The position numbers were made by a program, and so were the translations under genes. From contig CAVYWO010000002.1 of the NCBI GenBank assembly GCA_963772295.1, forward strand, positions 186,001 to 250,000: 64,000 nucleotides of DNA, read 5' to 3'. The notes beneath the pieces are model-generated. The model did no database searches and was not told where the DNA came from. It saw nothing but the letters and a program-made list of their open reading frames with translations. Positions 1 through 8,534 of this stretch are shown here, one piece after another. Source of the stretch: AP-15 sp963772295 (GTDB taxonomy: Bacteria > Pseudomonadota > Alphaproteobacteria > ATCC43930 > CGMCC-115725). Each line of letters begins with the position of its first letter. The stretch's first letter is position 1.

Positions 1-545
1 GGTCCGCTCTCTGACGGCGCGTTGGACACAAAGCGTGCCATGCTAATATGCATCGGGTGGTTCGGAGGCACGAAGAACACAAGTTCCGTGCTCGATTGGC
101 GGTCGACGGTATCGCTCTCATCGGTCGGAGATAGCCCGTCGGTCACGCCGGCGAATGTCCAAACCTCTTCCCCGGGTTCGACATCTGGGACTGTCCAGCC
201 GAGCGCCCAATCGACCCCGTCTTCATCGACGCCCCGTAAGCGACATCGCGCCAACGCGTCGTAAGGATTGGCTTGCTGTCGCTCAAGTTCCGCTAATGCA
301 TAATGGGCATCCTCAGGCAAACCGCTCAATGTGAACTCAAACCGTACCAAAGACGGCATTCGAACCACACCGGAGCCTACGACAATAGGGGGTGCAAAGT
401 CCCGACCAATAAGCTCCAGCCGAGGGAATACAAGTGTCTTGGGCGTGACCAGAAACGTCCGCCATCGATCTAGTGTTGCCACGAGCGCCTCTTTGTTGGG
501 TTGGCGCGGATACCTGCCCTCGCAGCATTGTAGCCCTAATCCCAC
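1..545 (-). CDS. hypothetical protein, C-terminus beyond window edge
   Basis: An open minus-strand frame of about 181 codons runs off the left edge. It has protein-like composition and no stop; the likely start is the GTG at 545, because a stop lies 12 codons further upstream and the first ATG is deep inside. Recognisable stretches include RWRTFLVTPKTLVFPRLE and WALGWTVPDVEPGEEVWTF. It has no signal peptide, membrane helix or catalytic motif that I recognise. Acidic and hydrophobic residues alternate as in a soluble beta-rich protein. A different frame upstream (546-700) is rich in Arg and Gly and may be a frameshifted N-terminus. Function unknown. Confidence 0.5.
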   Translation of the reverse strand, partial: MGLGLQCCEGRYPRQPNKEALVATLDRWRTFLVTPKTLVFPRLELIGRDFAPPIVVGSGVVRMPSLVRFEFTLSGLPEDAHYALAELERQQANPYDALARCRLRGVDEDGVDWALGWTVPDVEPGEEVWTFAGVTDGLSPTDESDTVDRQSSTELVFFVPPNHPMHISMARFVSNAPSESG

Positions 546-817
546 GCGCCTCCAAGCGTGCCAATAGGGCAGCTTTCCTGCCTAGCGTTCGACCGGCACC
601 CGAACGTGTGTAGCTGCGCCCGGGCTGCGCATCCTTCTTGAGCTGCCGAAGGTTTGATACCAGCCCACCCTCAGCGGCTCCGCCGGCTCGACCCTCAAGC
701 ACGAGGCGCTTGGCGATGACCTATCTGGTAATGTGGTAATGTGCGAGGCGCACCCATTGCCTCCATCGAAGGCGCGCGCATAATCACGCCGAGTAGCATT
801 TTTTGAAAGTCGCAGGG

Positions 818-1618
818 ATGGCGAGAGGCTCGTCCTCAGAACAAGTCTCGGGAACGGCGGATCAAGGCCAAGCAATTTCGGAAGGCCGGGCGCGCAACCC
901 GACCTGGGTCCGCGATGAGCTGATCCTCGCGCTTGATTTCTACCTGCGCCACGCGGGCAATCCGCCGCCGAAAGGCAGCCCCGAAATCGCGGAGCTGAGC
1001 GAGACCTTGAACCGCCTCGGGCGATATCTCGGGATTGCGACGAGCGGCGACTTTCGGAACGTCAACGGTGTCTACATGAAACTGATGAACTTCCGGCGCT
1101 TCGATCCGACGTTCACGGAGGCCGGCAGGAGCGGACTGCCCCACGGCGGCCGGGAGGAGGAGGCAGTCTGGAACGAGTTCGCCGCCGATCCCCAGCGTTG
1201 CCATGCGGTGGCCGAAGTCATCCGGCAGGCGGTCGCCAGCGCCCCGGAGGGAGATACGATCGCAGCCGACCCTGAGGAACCCGAAATAGCGGAGGCTGAA
1301 GAAGGTCGGGTGGTGACCGTCATGCACCTGGGCCACGAGCGCAGCAAGAAACTGATCCTGGCCAAAAAACAAGGGGTCCGCGCTAAACTCGGTCGGCTGG
1401 CATGCGAGGCTTGCGGATTTGACTTTCACGATCGGTACGGGGAGCGCGGCGACGGGTTCATCGAATGTCACCACTCGAAACCCGTCCACATGCTCAGGCC
1501 CGGCGAGAAGACGAAGCTGGTCGACCTTCGTCTCCTCTGCGCCAACTGCCATCGCATGGTGCACGCGAAACGGCACTGGCTGACGATGGAGGAGCTGGTG
1601 GCGATCCTGCGTCCCTAG
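818..1618 (+). CDS. HNH endonuclease, McrA-like
   Basis: The 266-residue product ends in a zinc-stabilised HNH nuclease domain: Cys196/Cys199 (CEACGF), the ECHHSKPV beta-strand with His218/His219, and LCANCHRMVH carrying Cys241/Cys244 and the closing histidines. This arrangement is typical of McrA-like enzymes that cut modified or foreign DNA. The N-terminal part (about residues 25-120, NPTWVRDELILALDFYL...) matches the conserved N-terminal region found in many standalone HNH proteins annotated as 5-methylcytosine restriction enzymes. An acidic linker (about 145-165) joins the two parts. I chose ATG 818; an upstream TTG at 803 is possible. Next to it, in convergent orientation, lies a MazG-CHAT protein, which supports a defence role. 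The substrate modification cannot be read from sequence. Confidence 0.85.
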   Translation: MARGSSSEQVSGTADQGQAISEGRARNPTWVRDELILALDFYLRHAGNPPPKGSPEIAELSETLNRLGRYLGIATSGDFRNVNGVYMKLMNFRRFDPTFTEAGRSGLPHGGREEEAVWNEFAADPQRCHAVAEVIRQAVASAPEGDTIAADPEEPEIAEAEEGRVVTVMHLGHERSKKLILAKKQGVRAKLGRLACEACGFDFHDRYGERGDGFIECHHSKPVHMLRPGEKTKLVDLRLLCANCHRMVHAKRHWLTMEELVAILRP

Positions 1619-1644
1619 CGACCCTGGTAAGGAAAGCTTTGTGC

Positions 1645-3342
1645 TCAGCAGGCGCTAGAGAGAACCCTAATTGGCTTAGCGTTCAAACCTTTAATTTCAA
1701 CGGCGCCAATGCCCTCCTGAACCGCAGAAGCTAAAGTATGCCCGAAAGCGAGTGCCTCGTAGAAACCACGGGCAAATTCTATTGCCGCATCGTCGTCAAT
1801 GTTTTCTTGCATGCCGACAGTCACAGGAGCAATTGGTTCGGCTAAGGTACTCGCGCTTTTGCAAGCATTCAGCACAACACATTTTACAGACCGGCGGCGC
1901 TTTATTAGATCGGCCACCGCAGTTAATGGAGCCGGTTGTGACCTTTCGCCTAAGGTTTCAAAGACGAGATAACCGATGTCTCCATGACCGGAGAAGTGCA
2001 CAATCTCAAAAGCCTCTTCCAGAAGCGCACGCCGCAGATCGTCGATTGTGGCCGCTGGACGAGATGTCAGGATTATTTTTGTCCTCGCCCTTCCATTATC
2101 AATTGCTTCATTTATCGCGCGCTGCTCCCTGTCGACGCGTATACGATTTTCATCGCTCGGACTGCACGACACGAACAGAACTCGGATTTTCTCTAGCATT
2201 TCTCCCAAATCGCCCGCAAGAGCATTTTCTGACTTGATCCCAGCCTTCGACTGCTCATCCAACTTACGCCAAATTTCTGATAGTTGCTGCAGGAGAGTGC
2301 CGATATCGAGCTGGCGGCTTGGGCTGCCAGGTTGCGCCGGCGCGCTTGCCATTCTCAAAGCTTCCGCCCGGAGTTTATCGGCTAAGGCCGATTGTTCGGG
2401 TTCGACCACGTCCGCCACTTTGAGGCATAGCGTCACAAGAGCGTGGTTCGCATCTCCCCGATCAAAAGGGAAGTTTTGGAGCGCGAGACCCTCATAACCT
2501 CCAACGCGCTCAAGCACCCGGCGGGCTACGTCGCGGCCCTCGTTTGCGAAACCTTCCGGGTTATGTAAAAATAGGCTTTCTTCGTCGCCTATCTTCAGCT
2601 CTTTTGCCATTCGACCGACCGTAGCTTCGGGAATGGCCGGACAAACGCAAATACGCGAGCCGCACTGGGTGCACAAACCGGGATACCGCTTCAGAAACTC
2701 AACCTCGAACGAAAATTCTTCCCCGTCCTGCAAAAGCCGGAGCAAATGCTCGTTCGCTATACCCATAACGTACGAAAAGATATCGGCGGCTTCCCCAAGG
2801 AAATACATCGGATGCTTATCAGCTACGCGGATCGCCTCCGCAAATTCGCCAACTTCCTCAAAAAGCCCAATGATACTTCGGGCGTAATCACCAATCTGTC
2901 GGGGATAAATATCCTGAAACATTTGTTGCCAACTATCTAAGCTTTTGGGCCGCCTAGCGCGGTTTTCCACGTATTGCCGACGCAATCGGTCGTGGTCCAA
3001 CGTCTTGTCACCCTGGACCTGTTTGCACACGCTGTCGCGGTGCGGGGCAAATCCGCAGTACGGGCAGGCGTAAGGGTATTTTCGGTAAATGAGTTCCTCA
3101 ACGCTCTTGACACCCATCTTCGCCATGAGAGGAAAATACCACCCCAACGCTTTGCAGAGAGCGTCGGTGACTGTCAAATTGCCCTCTCGCCTTTTCTTGC
3201 GATCATGCATCGTCAACATGCCGCAGACTTCCACAAAATGCCCGAACGTAGCAGTACGAGAGCGCATTATATTTTGGTCGCTGTATATCTGCGCAACCAT
3301 CTTGTACAGATCATCTAACGAGATCACGGCGCCTACAGTCAT
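1645..3342 (-). CDS. MazG-like NTP pyrophosphohydrolase fused to CHAT (caspase-like) peptidase
   Basis: The 565-residue product has three parts. Residues about 90-106 carry a Cys-rich element (CPYCGF...C). Residues about 155-195 carry the all-alpha NTP pyrophosphohydrolase signature EExxE...ExxD, with Glu162/163/166 and Glu184/Asp187, as in MazG and dUTPase-like enzymes that hydrolyse nucleoside triphosphates. A second Cys cluster lies at 224-234 (CTQCGSRICVC). The C-terminus (about 385-560) is a CHAT domain with catalytic His453 in HFSGHG and Cys494 in NACKSA, the dyad of caspase-like proteases. The start at 3342 is set by an AGGAA ribosome site five bases upstream; the frame stays open further upstream but without coding character. 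No partner gene is adjacent on the same strand. A nucleotide-sensing abortive-infection protease is a reasonable inference. Confidence 0.85.
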   Translation of the reverse strand: MTVGAVISLDDLYKMVAQIYSDQNIMRSRTATFGHFVEVCGMLTMHDRKKRREGNLTVTDALCKALGWYFPLMAKMGVKSVEELIYRKYPYACPYCGFAPHRDSVCKQVQGDKTLDHDRLRRQYVENRARRPKSLDSWQQMFQDIYPRQIGDYARSIIGLFEEVGEFAEAIRVADKHPMYFLGEAADIFSYVMGIANEHLLRLLQDGEEFSFEVEFLKRYPGLCTQCGSRICVCPAIPEATVGRMAKELKIGDEESLFLHNPEGFANEGRDVARRVLERVGGYEGLALQNFPFDRGDANHALVTLCLKVADVVEPEQSALADKLRAEALRMASAPAQPGSPSRQLDIGTLLQQLSEIWRKLDEQSKAGIKSENALAGDLGEMLEKIRVLFVSCSPSDENRIRVDREQRAINEAIDNGRARTKIILTSRPAATIDDLRRALLEEAFEIVHFSGHGDIGYLVFETLGERSQPAPLTAVADLIKRRRSVKCVVLNACKSASTLAEPIAPVTVGMQENIDDDAAIEFARGFYEALAFGHTLASAVQEGIGAVEIKGLNAKPIRVLSSAC

Positions 3343-3699
3343 TTTGGTTCCTGGCTTATAGATGTGTTGAAACGCGAGGACCCGATTGAACGCATAGGTG
3401 GTCGCGAAAGGCGGAGTGCACAAGCACACGTGTAGGATAGCGCGGCAACAGAGCCCGCCAATCAACCCTTCCCTAACCGCCGTCCGCGGAGAATGGCTCC
3501 GGTTCCCCTGACGCGGACGTTCCCCAATGAACAGCCTTCCGACCTGGGCGGTGTGGTCGATCGTCGTGCCGCTGGTCCTCCTCAGCCCGATCATCGCGTT
3601 CTTCCTCGCGCTTGCGGCGGAGATCGTGGTCGGGGCGTGATAATCAACCGTCGCGGACGACGAGACCCCGACCCCCCGGGGCCGGTCGCCGGGTCCTCT

Positions 3700-3765
3700 T
3701 TCGCGCCTTCAGCCCGATCCGGCGCGATAGGGTTCGCGCCTTCAGCCCGATCCGGCGCGATAGGG
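3700..3765. repeat. two tandem copies of a 33-bp unit
   Basis: Two perfect head-to-tail copies (3700-3732 and 3733-3765) lie in the gene-poor stretch 3,595-3,859. In one plus frame they read as an 11-residue repeat (AFSPIRRDR-like), but no convincing gene contains them. There are no spacers, so this is not a CRISPR array. Nothing else is recognisable between the MazG-CHAT gene and the DUF5681-like gene. Confidence 0.8.
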
Positions 3766-3859
3766 GTCCCAGCCGCCGGAGCCGGGTAGGGTTTCGGATG
3801 CCGGCCGGCACCGCGGCGGGACGCTCGCAGATCAGGCAACGTGCCAAACGCCGAAAATA

Positions 3860-4279
3860 TCACTCAGCGGCGGGCGGGATCACCTCCGGCTCCGCCTCCG
3901 CCGACCCCCCCTGCCGCATCAGCCTGAGCGCCGCCTCGATCACGGCGAGATCCGCCGGGCTGTAAGCGCGAGGATTGAACGTTAAGCGCTTCTCGGGCAC
4001 CTCAGGCTTGAGGTCGCATTCCCGCGGCTTGCCGAATGCGCGATCTAGGACCGCATTACAGGCGACGGATGCCACTCGTTCGTCCGCAGACGACATGAGT
4101 TCGATCAGTCGGTTGATCGCAACTGGTGCGGCTTGCCCTGCAAGCCTCACGGTCTCGCCATATGCACCCGAAAGCCCGGCGGGATTCCCTGATTGCCCCC
4201 GCTTCCAAATGTTCGCTGCGAGCGCGGGAGGTAGCGGACGCTTCCGCTTCGGTGCAGGCCCGGGTGATGCCACCGTCAT
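3860..4279 (-). CDS. DUF5681-like phage-associated protein
   Basis: The 139-residue basic protein carries near its N-terminus WKRGQSGNPAGLSGAYGE, the hallmark of DUF5681 proteins, which are frequently encoded beside phage packaging genes. The middle (AAPVAINRLIELMSSADERVASVACNAVLDRAFGKP) is a helical segment also typical of such proteins, where small-terminase-like DNA binding has been suggested but not shown. It is the last gene of the minus-strand block that starts at 8,939, about 90 bp after the Cys-rich gene. No terminase large subunit or capsid gene follows, so a satellite or degraded prophage context is more likely than a complete phage. Confidence 0.6.
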   Translation of the reverse strand: MTVASPGPAPKRKRPLPPALAANIWKRGQSGNPAGLSGAYGETVRLAGQAAPVAINRLIELMSSADERVASVACNAVLDRAFGKPRECDLKPEVPEKRLTFNPRAYSPADLAVIEAALRLMRQGGSAEAEPEVIPPAAE

Positions 4280-4369
4280 AGAAGCGAGCTTACCACATCT
4301 TGTTCCGACGTATCACACCGGCTCGGCGACACGCAGCTCGATATGCAAGCCGCTGGACAGGCGAGGGCC

Positions 4370-4654
4370 CTACGATCCGCTCGGTCGCGCGGACGACGAG
4401 TACCCATGCGCGCCGTTTGTCGTGCCGCGCGCGGACGAAGGCCGGGCCCTGACGGGCGTGCACGCTGCGACGGCGTTATGCAGATCGGCGATCGTGACCA
4501 GGCCGGAGGCGACACAAAGCTCGGTCCACAACCGGCACGCGGAATGGAACATCGTGCGGCATGTGGCGCAGCAAAAACGCTGCGGCGACCCGCCGGTGGT
4601 GCGGGCATGGAACAGGCGCTCGCACCAGAGGCAGGCCGTGGCGCAATTGTTCAT
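4370..4654 (-). CDS. small Cys-rich (zinc-finger-like) protein
   Basis: The 94-residue product begins MNNCATACLWCERLFHAR and continues with FCCATCRTMFHSACRLW. The paired Cys-x2/3-Cys groups (C4/C8/C11 and C28/C29/C32) suggest one small zinc site, of the kind seen in phage and satellite accessory proteins. The ATG overlaps the TGA of the upstream TSCPD-like gene (ATGA), so translation is probably coupled. The C-terminal third is low-complexity and may be disordered. Function unknown. Confidence 0.6.
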   Translation of the reverse strand: MNNCATACLWCERLFHARTTGGSPQRFCCATCRTMFHSACRLWTELCVASGLVTIADLHNAVAACTPVRARPSSARGTTNGAHGYSSSARPSGS

Positions 4655-4989
4655 GACGCTTCGCGGTTCTCGTACTCGGCGATCAGGTCGAGCGCGGCGC
4701 CGATCGGCGACGCGGCTCGCATGGCCGGACCGTCGAGCGTTTCAGGCAGGCGGCTTACGCTCTTGCGCAACGCCGCGGCCGGAATGCCGTGCTGCAACGC
4801 GATGCTGATGACGACCGCGGCGTCGCCCAGGATTGCGTCGAGCGCTGAGCCGGTCTTGCCGGCGGAGAGGAACAGTTCCACCGGACGGCCGGCCTCGTCG
4901 AACCCGACCATCGCCGCGAGGCGATGGCCGCCAACCTCGATCTCGGTTGTCTCTGAGCAGCGGCGATTCGGTAGCCGGCGGCGCATCAT
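4651..4989 (-). CDS. TSCPD-domain-like protein (ribonucleotide-reductase C-terminal type)
   Basis: The 112-residue product has the compact pattern GHRLAAMVGFDEAGRPVELF - LSAGKTGSALDAILGDAAVV - ISIALQHGIPAAALRKSV. This resembles the small TSCPD domain found at the C-terminus of B12-dependent ribonucleotide reductases and as a free-standing protein in mobile elements. The name-giving Cys-rich motif itself is absent, so a catalytic role is unlikely. Start choice: ATG 4989 overlaps the stop of the preceding gene, and a second ATG follows directly. The longer open frame upstream is a shadow of the neighbouring gene. Confidence 0.6.
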   Translation of the reverse strand: MMRRRLPNRRCSETTEIEVGGHRLAAMVGFDEAGRPVELFLSAGKTGSALDAILGDAAVVISIALQHGIPAAALRKSVSRLPETLDGPAMRAASPIGAALDLIAEYENREAS

Positions 4990-5570
4990 GGTGCCAGCTC
5001 CCAGGGCAGCGCGCGGCCGGGCTCGTCGGGCAGGCGCCGCCAGGTCTGCCGCGCCCCGGTCCGGGTCTCGATCGTCGCCGTGTTCTCGGCGAGCATGATG
5101 AGGCGATCGCCGTTCAGCAGCCACAGCAAGCCAGCCTGATCTATCCGCGCGAACGGTCGGTCGCGGTCGCAGCCGAAGAGGTCGTGTGGTCCCCAGCCAA
5201 GTGCCACGGCGATGGCGCAGAATGGGCTGTCGAGGAATAGTCCGACATCGTCGACGAAGCGGAGCCAACGCTGTGGCGGCACGCCGGGGGGCGGTCGGTT
5301 GGGGTCGAGCCTTGCGAACCCATCGGCCCAGGCGCGCGGGATCGCGCCGTCACGCTCGACGATCGTGGCATGTTCCCCGGTCTCGCCCGAAGTCAACTCG
5401 GCCGGCCTCGGAGCTTCCTCTGTCCGTTGTTCAATTTGTTCAAAATGTTCAAAAATCGGTCCCGGCGGAGGGTTTTGAACATTCTGAACATTTTGAACAG
5501 CAGCAGGGAGTGCCGGAGCCGCCGGTATAGCGCCTTGCATCTGGGCGAGCCGATGGCGCCAGCGGTTCAC
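4986..5570 (-). CDS. hypothetical satellite protein, paralogue of the next gene upstream
   Basis: This is a 194-residue protein if translation begins at GTG 5570, which overlaps the TGA of the upstream gene (GTGA). The N-terminus NRWRHRLAQMQGA is almost identical to that of the upstream product (NRWRQRLAEMQGA). Both then share FEHFEQ.EQRTEE, so the two are related in their N-terminal halves. Here the linker also contains VQNVQNVQN, encoded by 9-bp repeats. The C-terminal half (RPPPGVPPQRWLRFVDDVGLFLDSPF... LLWLLNGDRLIMLAENTATI) resembles no family I can name. It probably serves the replication block it sits in. Confidence 0.55.
   Translation of the reverse strand: MNRWRHRLAQMQGAIPAAPALPAAVQNVQNVQNPPPGPIFEHFEQIEQRTEEAPRPAELTSGETGEHATIVERDGAIPRAWADGFARLDPNRPPPGVPPQRWLRFVDDVGLFLDSPFCAIAVALGWGPHDLFGCDRDRPFARIDQAGLLWLLNGDRLIMLAENTATIETRTGARQTWRRLPDEPGRALPWELAP
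5428..5499. repeat. iteron-like array: three direct and three inverted 9-bp-phased repeats
   Basis: TGTTCAA occurs at 5428, 5437 and 5446. Its inverse TTGAACA (one copy CTGAACA) occurs at 5475, 5484 and 5493, all spaced exactly 9 bp. The two arms pair at 23 of 26 positions around a GC-rich centre. The array lies inside the coding frame of the 4986-5570 gene, where it encodes short amino-acid repeats. Confidence 0.75.
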
Positions 5571-6103
5571 GACGTGGCCTCCTGCCAGCGGGCGCGAGCA
5601 CGGTTCAGCAACTCTGCAATCACCCCATCGGCACAAAGGCGCAGTTCGCACAGTATGTCGGGCGGCAGGTTGCTCAGCCACCGCTCGACGACGACCAACT
5701 CGCGACCATCGGCGACTAGCACGGTGCCGCACCGATGCGCGTGATTAATCAGCGTCGCCGTTTGCCCCCGCGGGGTACTCGGGATTTCGCGGGCGCGGAA
5801 CCGCCATAGGCGTCGCCCATCTCGCAACAGCAACGGCTCCTCCGGTATTTCGGGCAGCCCGAAACGCACCCGCCCGGTAGCGAAGGCGTTGCTGTCGTCC
5901 TCGACGATTGTGGCGCGCTCTTCCCCGGCCTCGACCGAAGGTGAGGCAGCAGGCGCCGCGACTTCTTCTGTTCGTTGTTCAGATTGTTCAAAATGTTCAA
6001 AAGTCGGCTTCGCTGCGGGGATTTGAGCACGCGTGGTTGCCGGAGCCGGTTCGCTGCCGGCGGCGCCTTGCATCTCGGCGAGCCGTTGACGCCAGCGGTT
6101 CAC
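5567..6103 (-). CDS. hypothetical satellite protein, paralogue of the next gene downstream
   Basis: This 178-residue protein starts at GTG 6103, which overlaps the stop of the DUF3987 gene. It shares the N-terminal NRWRQRLAEMQGA and the FEHFEQSEQRTEE linker with the product of the downstream gene. Its C-terminal half (PEIPEEPLLLRDGRRLWRFR ... TLINHAHRCGTVLVADGREL VVVERWLSNLPPDI) is unrelated to that of the downstream product. The final Glu/Arg-rich helix suggests a soluble protein. No motif permits a function; the position directly after the helicase-like gene suggests a role in replication or its control. Confidence 0.55.
   Translation of the reverse strand: MNRWRQRLAEMQGAAGSEPAPATTRAQIPAAKPTFEHFEQSEQRTEEVAAPAASPSVEAGEERATIVEDDSNAFATGRVRFGLPEIPEEPLLLRDGRRLWRFRAREIPSTPRGQTATLINHAHRCGTVLVADGRELVVVERWLSNLPPDILCELRLCADGVIAELLNRARARWQEATS
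5976..6000. repeat. second iteron-like set (three 9-bp-phased TGTTCAR repeats)
   Basis: TGTTCAG at 5976 and TGTTCAA at 5985 and 5994 repeat the direct half of the array at 5428-5452 at the homologous place in the paralogous gene. The inverted half is absent here. Confidence 0.7.
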
Positions 6104-7633
6104 GACGTGGCCTCCCACAACCGCGGCGATACGTCCCAATCGCCGCGACGCCGCCCGCGGCCCGGAGAGGTCGCGGGCCGGATCCACCCGGCGTCGGCGA
6201 CTTTGTGCAAAGCCGCCGGCCGGCGCTCGGCATCGCGCAGCCACGACCAGTTCGGCGCTTGGTATAGGGCGCGTTCATTGAGCACGGCGGGACGGGTTGA
6301 GAGAATGTGTCGGGCGATTACCGCCGCGTCCGCCTCGGCTTGGCCGATCGCCAGTCCGGCGGTCACGCGATCGAGCATTGCCGCGAGGTAATCGAGATAC
6401 CCGCCCGCGCGCGCCATCGAGTCACCGGTGACTGAACGCGGCTCGGCGCCTGTCCCCGGCGCCCACACCAGCAGCTCGTAGACGAGGGCCAAGCGGAGTG
6501 ACCGGGCGGGCGACTTGCCATGCCAGCCGGCCGCGAGTTCCTCGCGTCGATCGAGCCAGCTCCATCGTCTGCTGCCGCAACTCGTCGAACAGCGCGAATG
6601 CGTCCTCGTCCAGCCAAAGCAGGCGAGGTACCGGGTCGCCCGCTTCATTGCGATCCATCGCCAGCCCGTGGAGGCGGCGCGCAGCCTTCGTCAGCGTGTC
6701 GCGGCGGCCTCGCCCCTCGCTGCCCCTTTCGCTCGTCAACGGCCCGATCGGCACCGGATCGGGCCAGACATATGCCAGCCGCGCCGCGAGGCCGTCGTCG
6801 GGGCCAGCTAGCGCCTCGCGCAACTTGTCAGGCTGCATGCCCCCGAGGATCGATAGTGCCGCGCATTCGATCCGTATCGGTTGGCCGCGGTACTTGACAC
6901 GATCAACGACGTAGGCGCCTCCGTTCCACGCTTCGAGAAAAAATGCGCGATCCCCGCCGTGGCCGCCGTAGCGGTCGTGATTGCCAAGCCAGCCAGCCAA
7001 CTCGTCCCGCGTGTAAAGGAGCCCGCGCGACTGCTGGGCGAGCATGTGCTGTAGCTCTTCGATCGTCGTGTCCATAGCGAGTACCCGCGGCCTCGGGGGT
7101 TCCGGTGGCGGATCGGCATCGGGCGGACGATCGGGCGGCGCTTCACCCTTTTTGACCGCGGCTTTCAGACTTTGGCGCCATGATTCCTCAATCGTTTTTG
7201 CCTGCTCGGCTAGGGCTGCATACGTCGCCATCGCGACGCGCCAAGCCTCGTCGTCGTCGCGTTCGATGGCGCGGCTTGCCTCGACGATCGGTCGCTGCGC
7301 AGGCGTCTTACCGGTTGACGGTGGGCCGATCGGCGCGAGCCACAGATGCGGCGGTTCGATCCAAGTCGCGGTTGCAGCGACGTGGCGCGCATTGCCGATC
7401 CACGCCGATGCTCCAACGATTAGCCCACCCGCCACGTAATCGCGCGGGCAGCCGCGGGCGGCAGCTTCGGCCGTGATCCAGTCGCCCCAGCCCGCCGGCA
7501 ACGCATCATCGTCGAGCGTGGGCGCCGGCGGTCGGTCATCCTCGACCAGCCTCATGTCCGGCTCGGGCCAAAGATCGCGCGCAGTCATCTCGGGCGCTGC
7601 GTCGATCAGCCGGATCACGTCACGCCGCGACAT
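6100..7633 (-). pseudogene. DUF3987 helicase/primase-associated protein, frameshifted
   Basis: The first frame (7633 to about 6550) encodes LWLAPIGPPSTGKTPAQRPI, with a P-loop at residues 103-110, and the DUF3987 core (LAMDTTIEELQHMLAQQSRG, YTRDELAGWLG, LSILGGMQPDKLREAL). The family's expected C-terminus (ELAAGWHGKSPARSLRLALV ... GLAIGQAEADAAVIARHILS) continues in another frame from about 6560 to 6100. One indel near 6,545-6,565 therefore splits an otherwise complete protein of about 500 residues. DUF3987 proteins are replication ATPases of phages, plasmids and satellites. The start overlaps the primase stop by 14 bp. The indel could be a sequencing error. Confidence 0.8.
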
Positions 7634-8534
7634 GGCTCACCTCGCCGTCGGCGAGCACGTCGGCCATGTCAGTGCCGGGCTCATGCGGGATCGCGATGCG
7701 GACCCGGCGCCCCTCGGCGAGACAGCGCTGCGCCGCGGCGTGGGCTGCTCGTTCGCCGGCACCGTTCGCGTCGTTGTCGGCGAGTATGACTACGGTCCGC
7801 ACGATCGATGGCAGCACAAGTGCGACCAACCCCGACGTGCTGAGTGCTGCCCAAGACGGCATCGCTGTGGCCTGCATTGCGGCAAGACAGGTTTCGATGC
7901 CTTCCCCAACCATCAGCGTCTCGGCTGCCGGCGCGAGCCGTACCGCGCCGCCGGCAATCGGGCCGTGGCAGATGCGCACCGGGTCGAGTACCGCCTTCTG
8001 ACTGCCGTCCAGCGCGAGGAAGGTTCGATGAACCCCCACCGCCCCGTGCTCGACGTGCTCGACGAGCCCGACCATCTGCGGCCGACACTGCCCTCCCGGA
8101 TGCTTGCCATACGGTCCAAACATGCCATGCAGCCTTATAGAAGGCGGGGCCGAGACAGCGATCCTGCGGCTCGCGAAATAGCGGCCGATTTGTGAGGTCG
8201 CGTCGGCGGGCCAGCTCGATGTCCATATGTCGCGCGCTAGATCGAGACGCCGGCGCCGATCGGCTACCTCGGCCTCACGTCGGCGGCGCGCTGCCGCGGG
8301 ATCGGGTGGCCTGATGACGTCGCCGGCATTCGCGTCGAGCAAGCCACGGTGCCCCAGTTCAGCAAGGACTTCGGGCGCCTGGCACCCGGCCCAGCAATGG
8401 ACGATCAAGCCACGATCGCCATCGCGCAGCGCTAGGCTCGCGCTGGCCGAGCCATGAGCCGGGCAGTGGCACCGCCACCATGCGCCTGTGCGGTACGCGC
8501 CGCCGAGCGCGCGAGCAATCTTGCCCGCGGTCAT
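7620..8534 (-). CDS. Toprim-domain primase of a mobile element
   Basis: The 304-residue protein has an N-terminal zinc site typical of DnaG/phage primases: CHCPAHGSASASLAL...HCW AGC, with Cys22, Cys24, His27, Cys47 and Cys51. A basic linker (about 80-105) follows, then a Toprim fold with the catalytic Glu211 (LMVGEGIETCLAAM) and the DxD-like AsP253/Asp255 (ILADNDANGAGERAA). It would prime replication together with the DUF3987 protein immediately downstream. The ATG overlaps the stop of the upstream HTH gene (ATGA), and the 3' end overlaps the helicase gene by 14 bp, so the three form one transcription unit. Confidence 0.9.
   Translation of the reverse strand: MTAGKIARALGGAYRTGAWWRCHCPAHGSASASLALRDGDRGLIVHCWAGCQAPEVLAELGHRGLLDANAGDVIRPPDPAAARRRREAEVADRRRRLDLARDIWTSSWPADATSQIGRYFASRRIAVSAPPSIRLHGMFGPYGKHPGGQCRPQMVGLVEHVEHGAVGVHRTFLALDGSQKAVLDPVRICHGPIAGGAVRLAPAAETLMVGEGIETCLAAMQATAMPSWAALSTSGLVALVLPSIVRTVVILADNDANGAGERAAHAAAQRCLAEGRRVRIAIPHEPGTDMADVLADGEVSHVAA

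Noticed and set aside
836..1576. A 246-codon minus-strand frame opposite the HNH nuclease
   Set aside because: It mirrors the HNH gene, which has all zinc and catalytic residues on the plus strand.
3700..3765. The 33-bp tandem repeat as a mini CRISPR
   Set aside because: Only two contiguous copies, no spacers, no cas genes.
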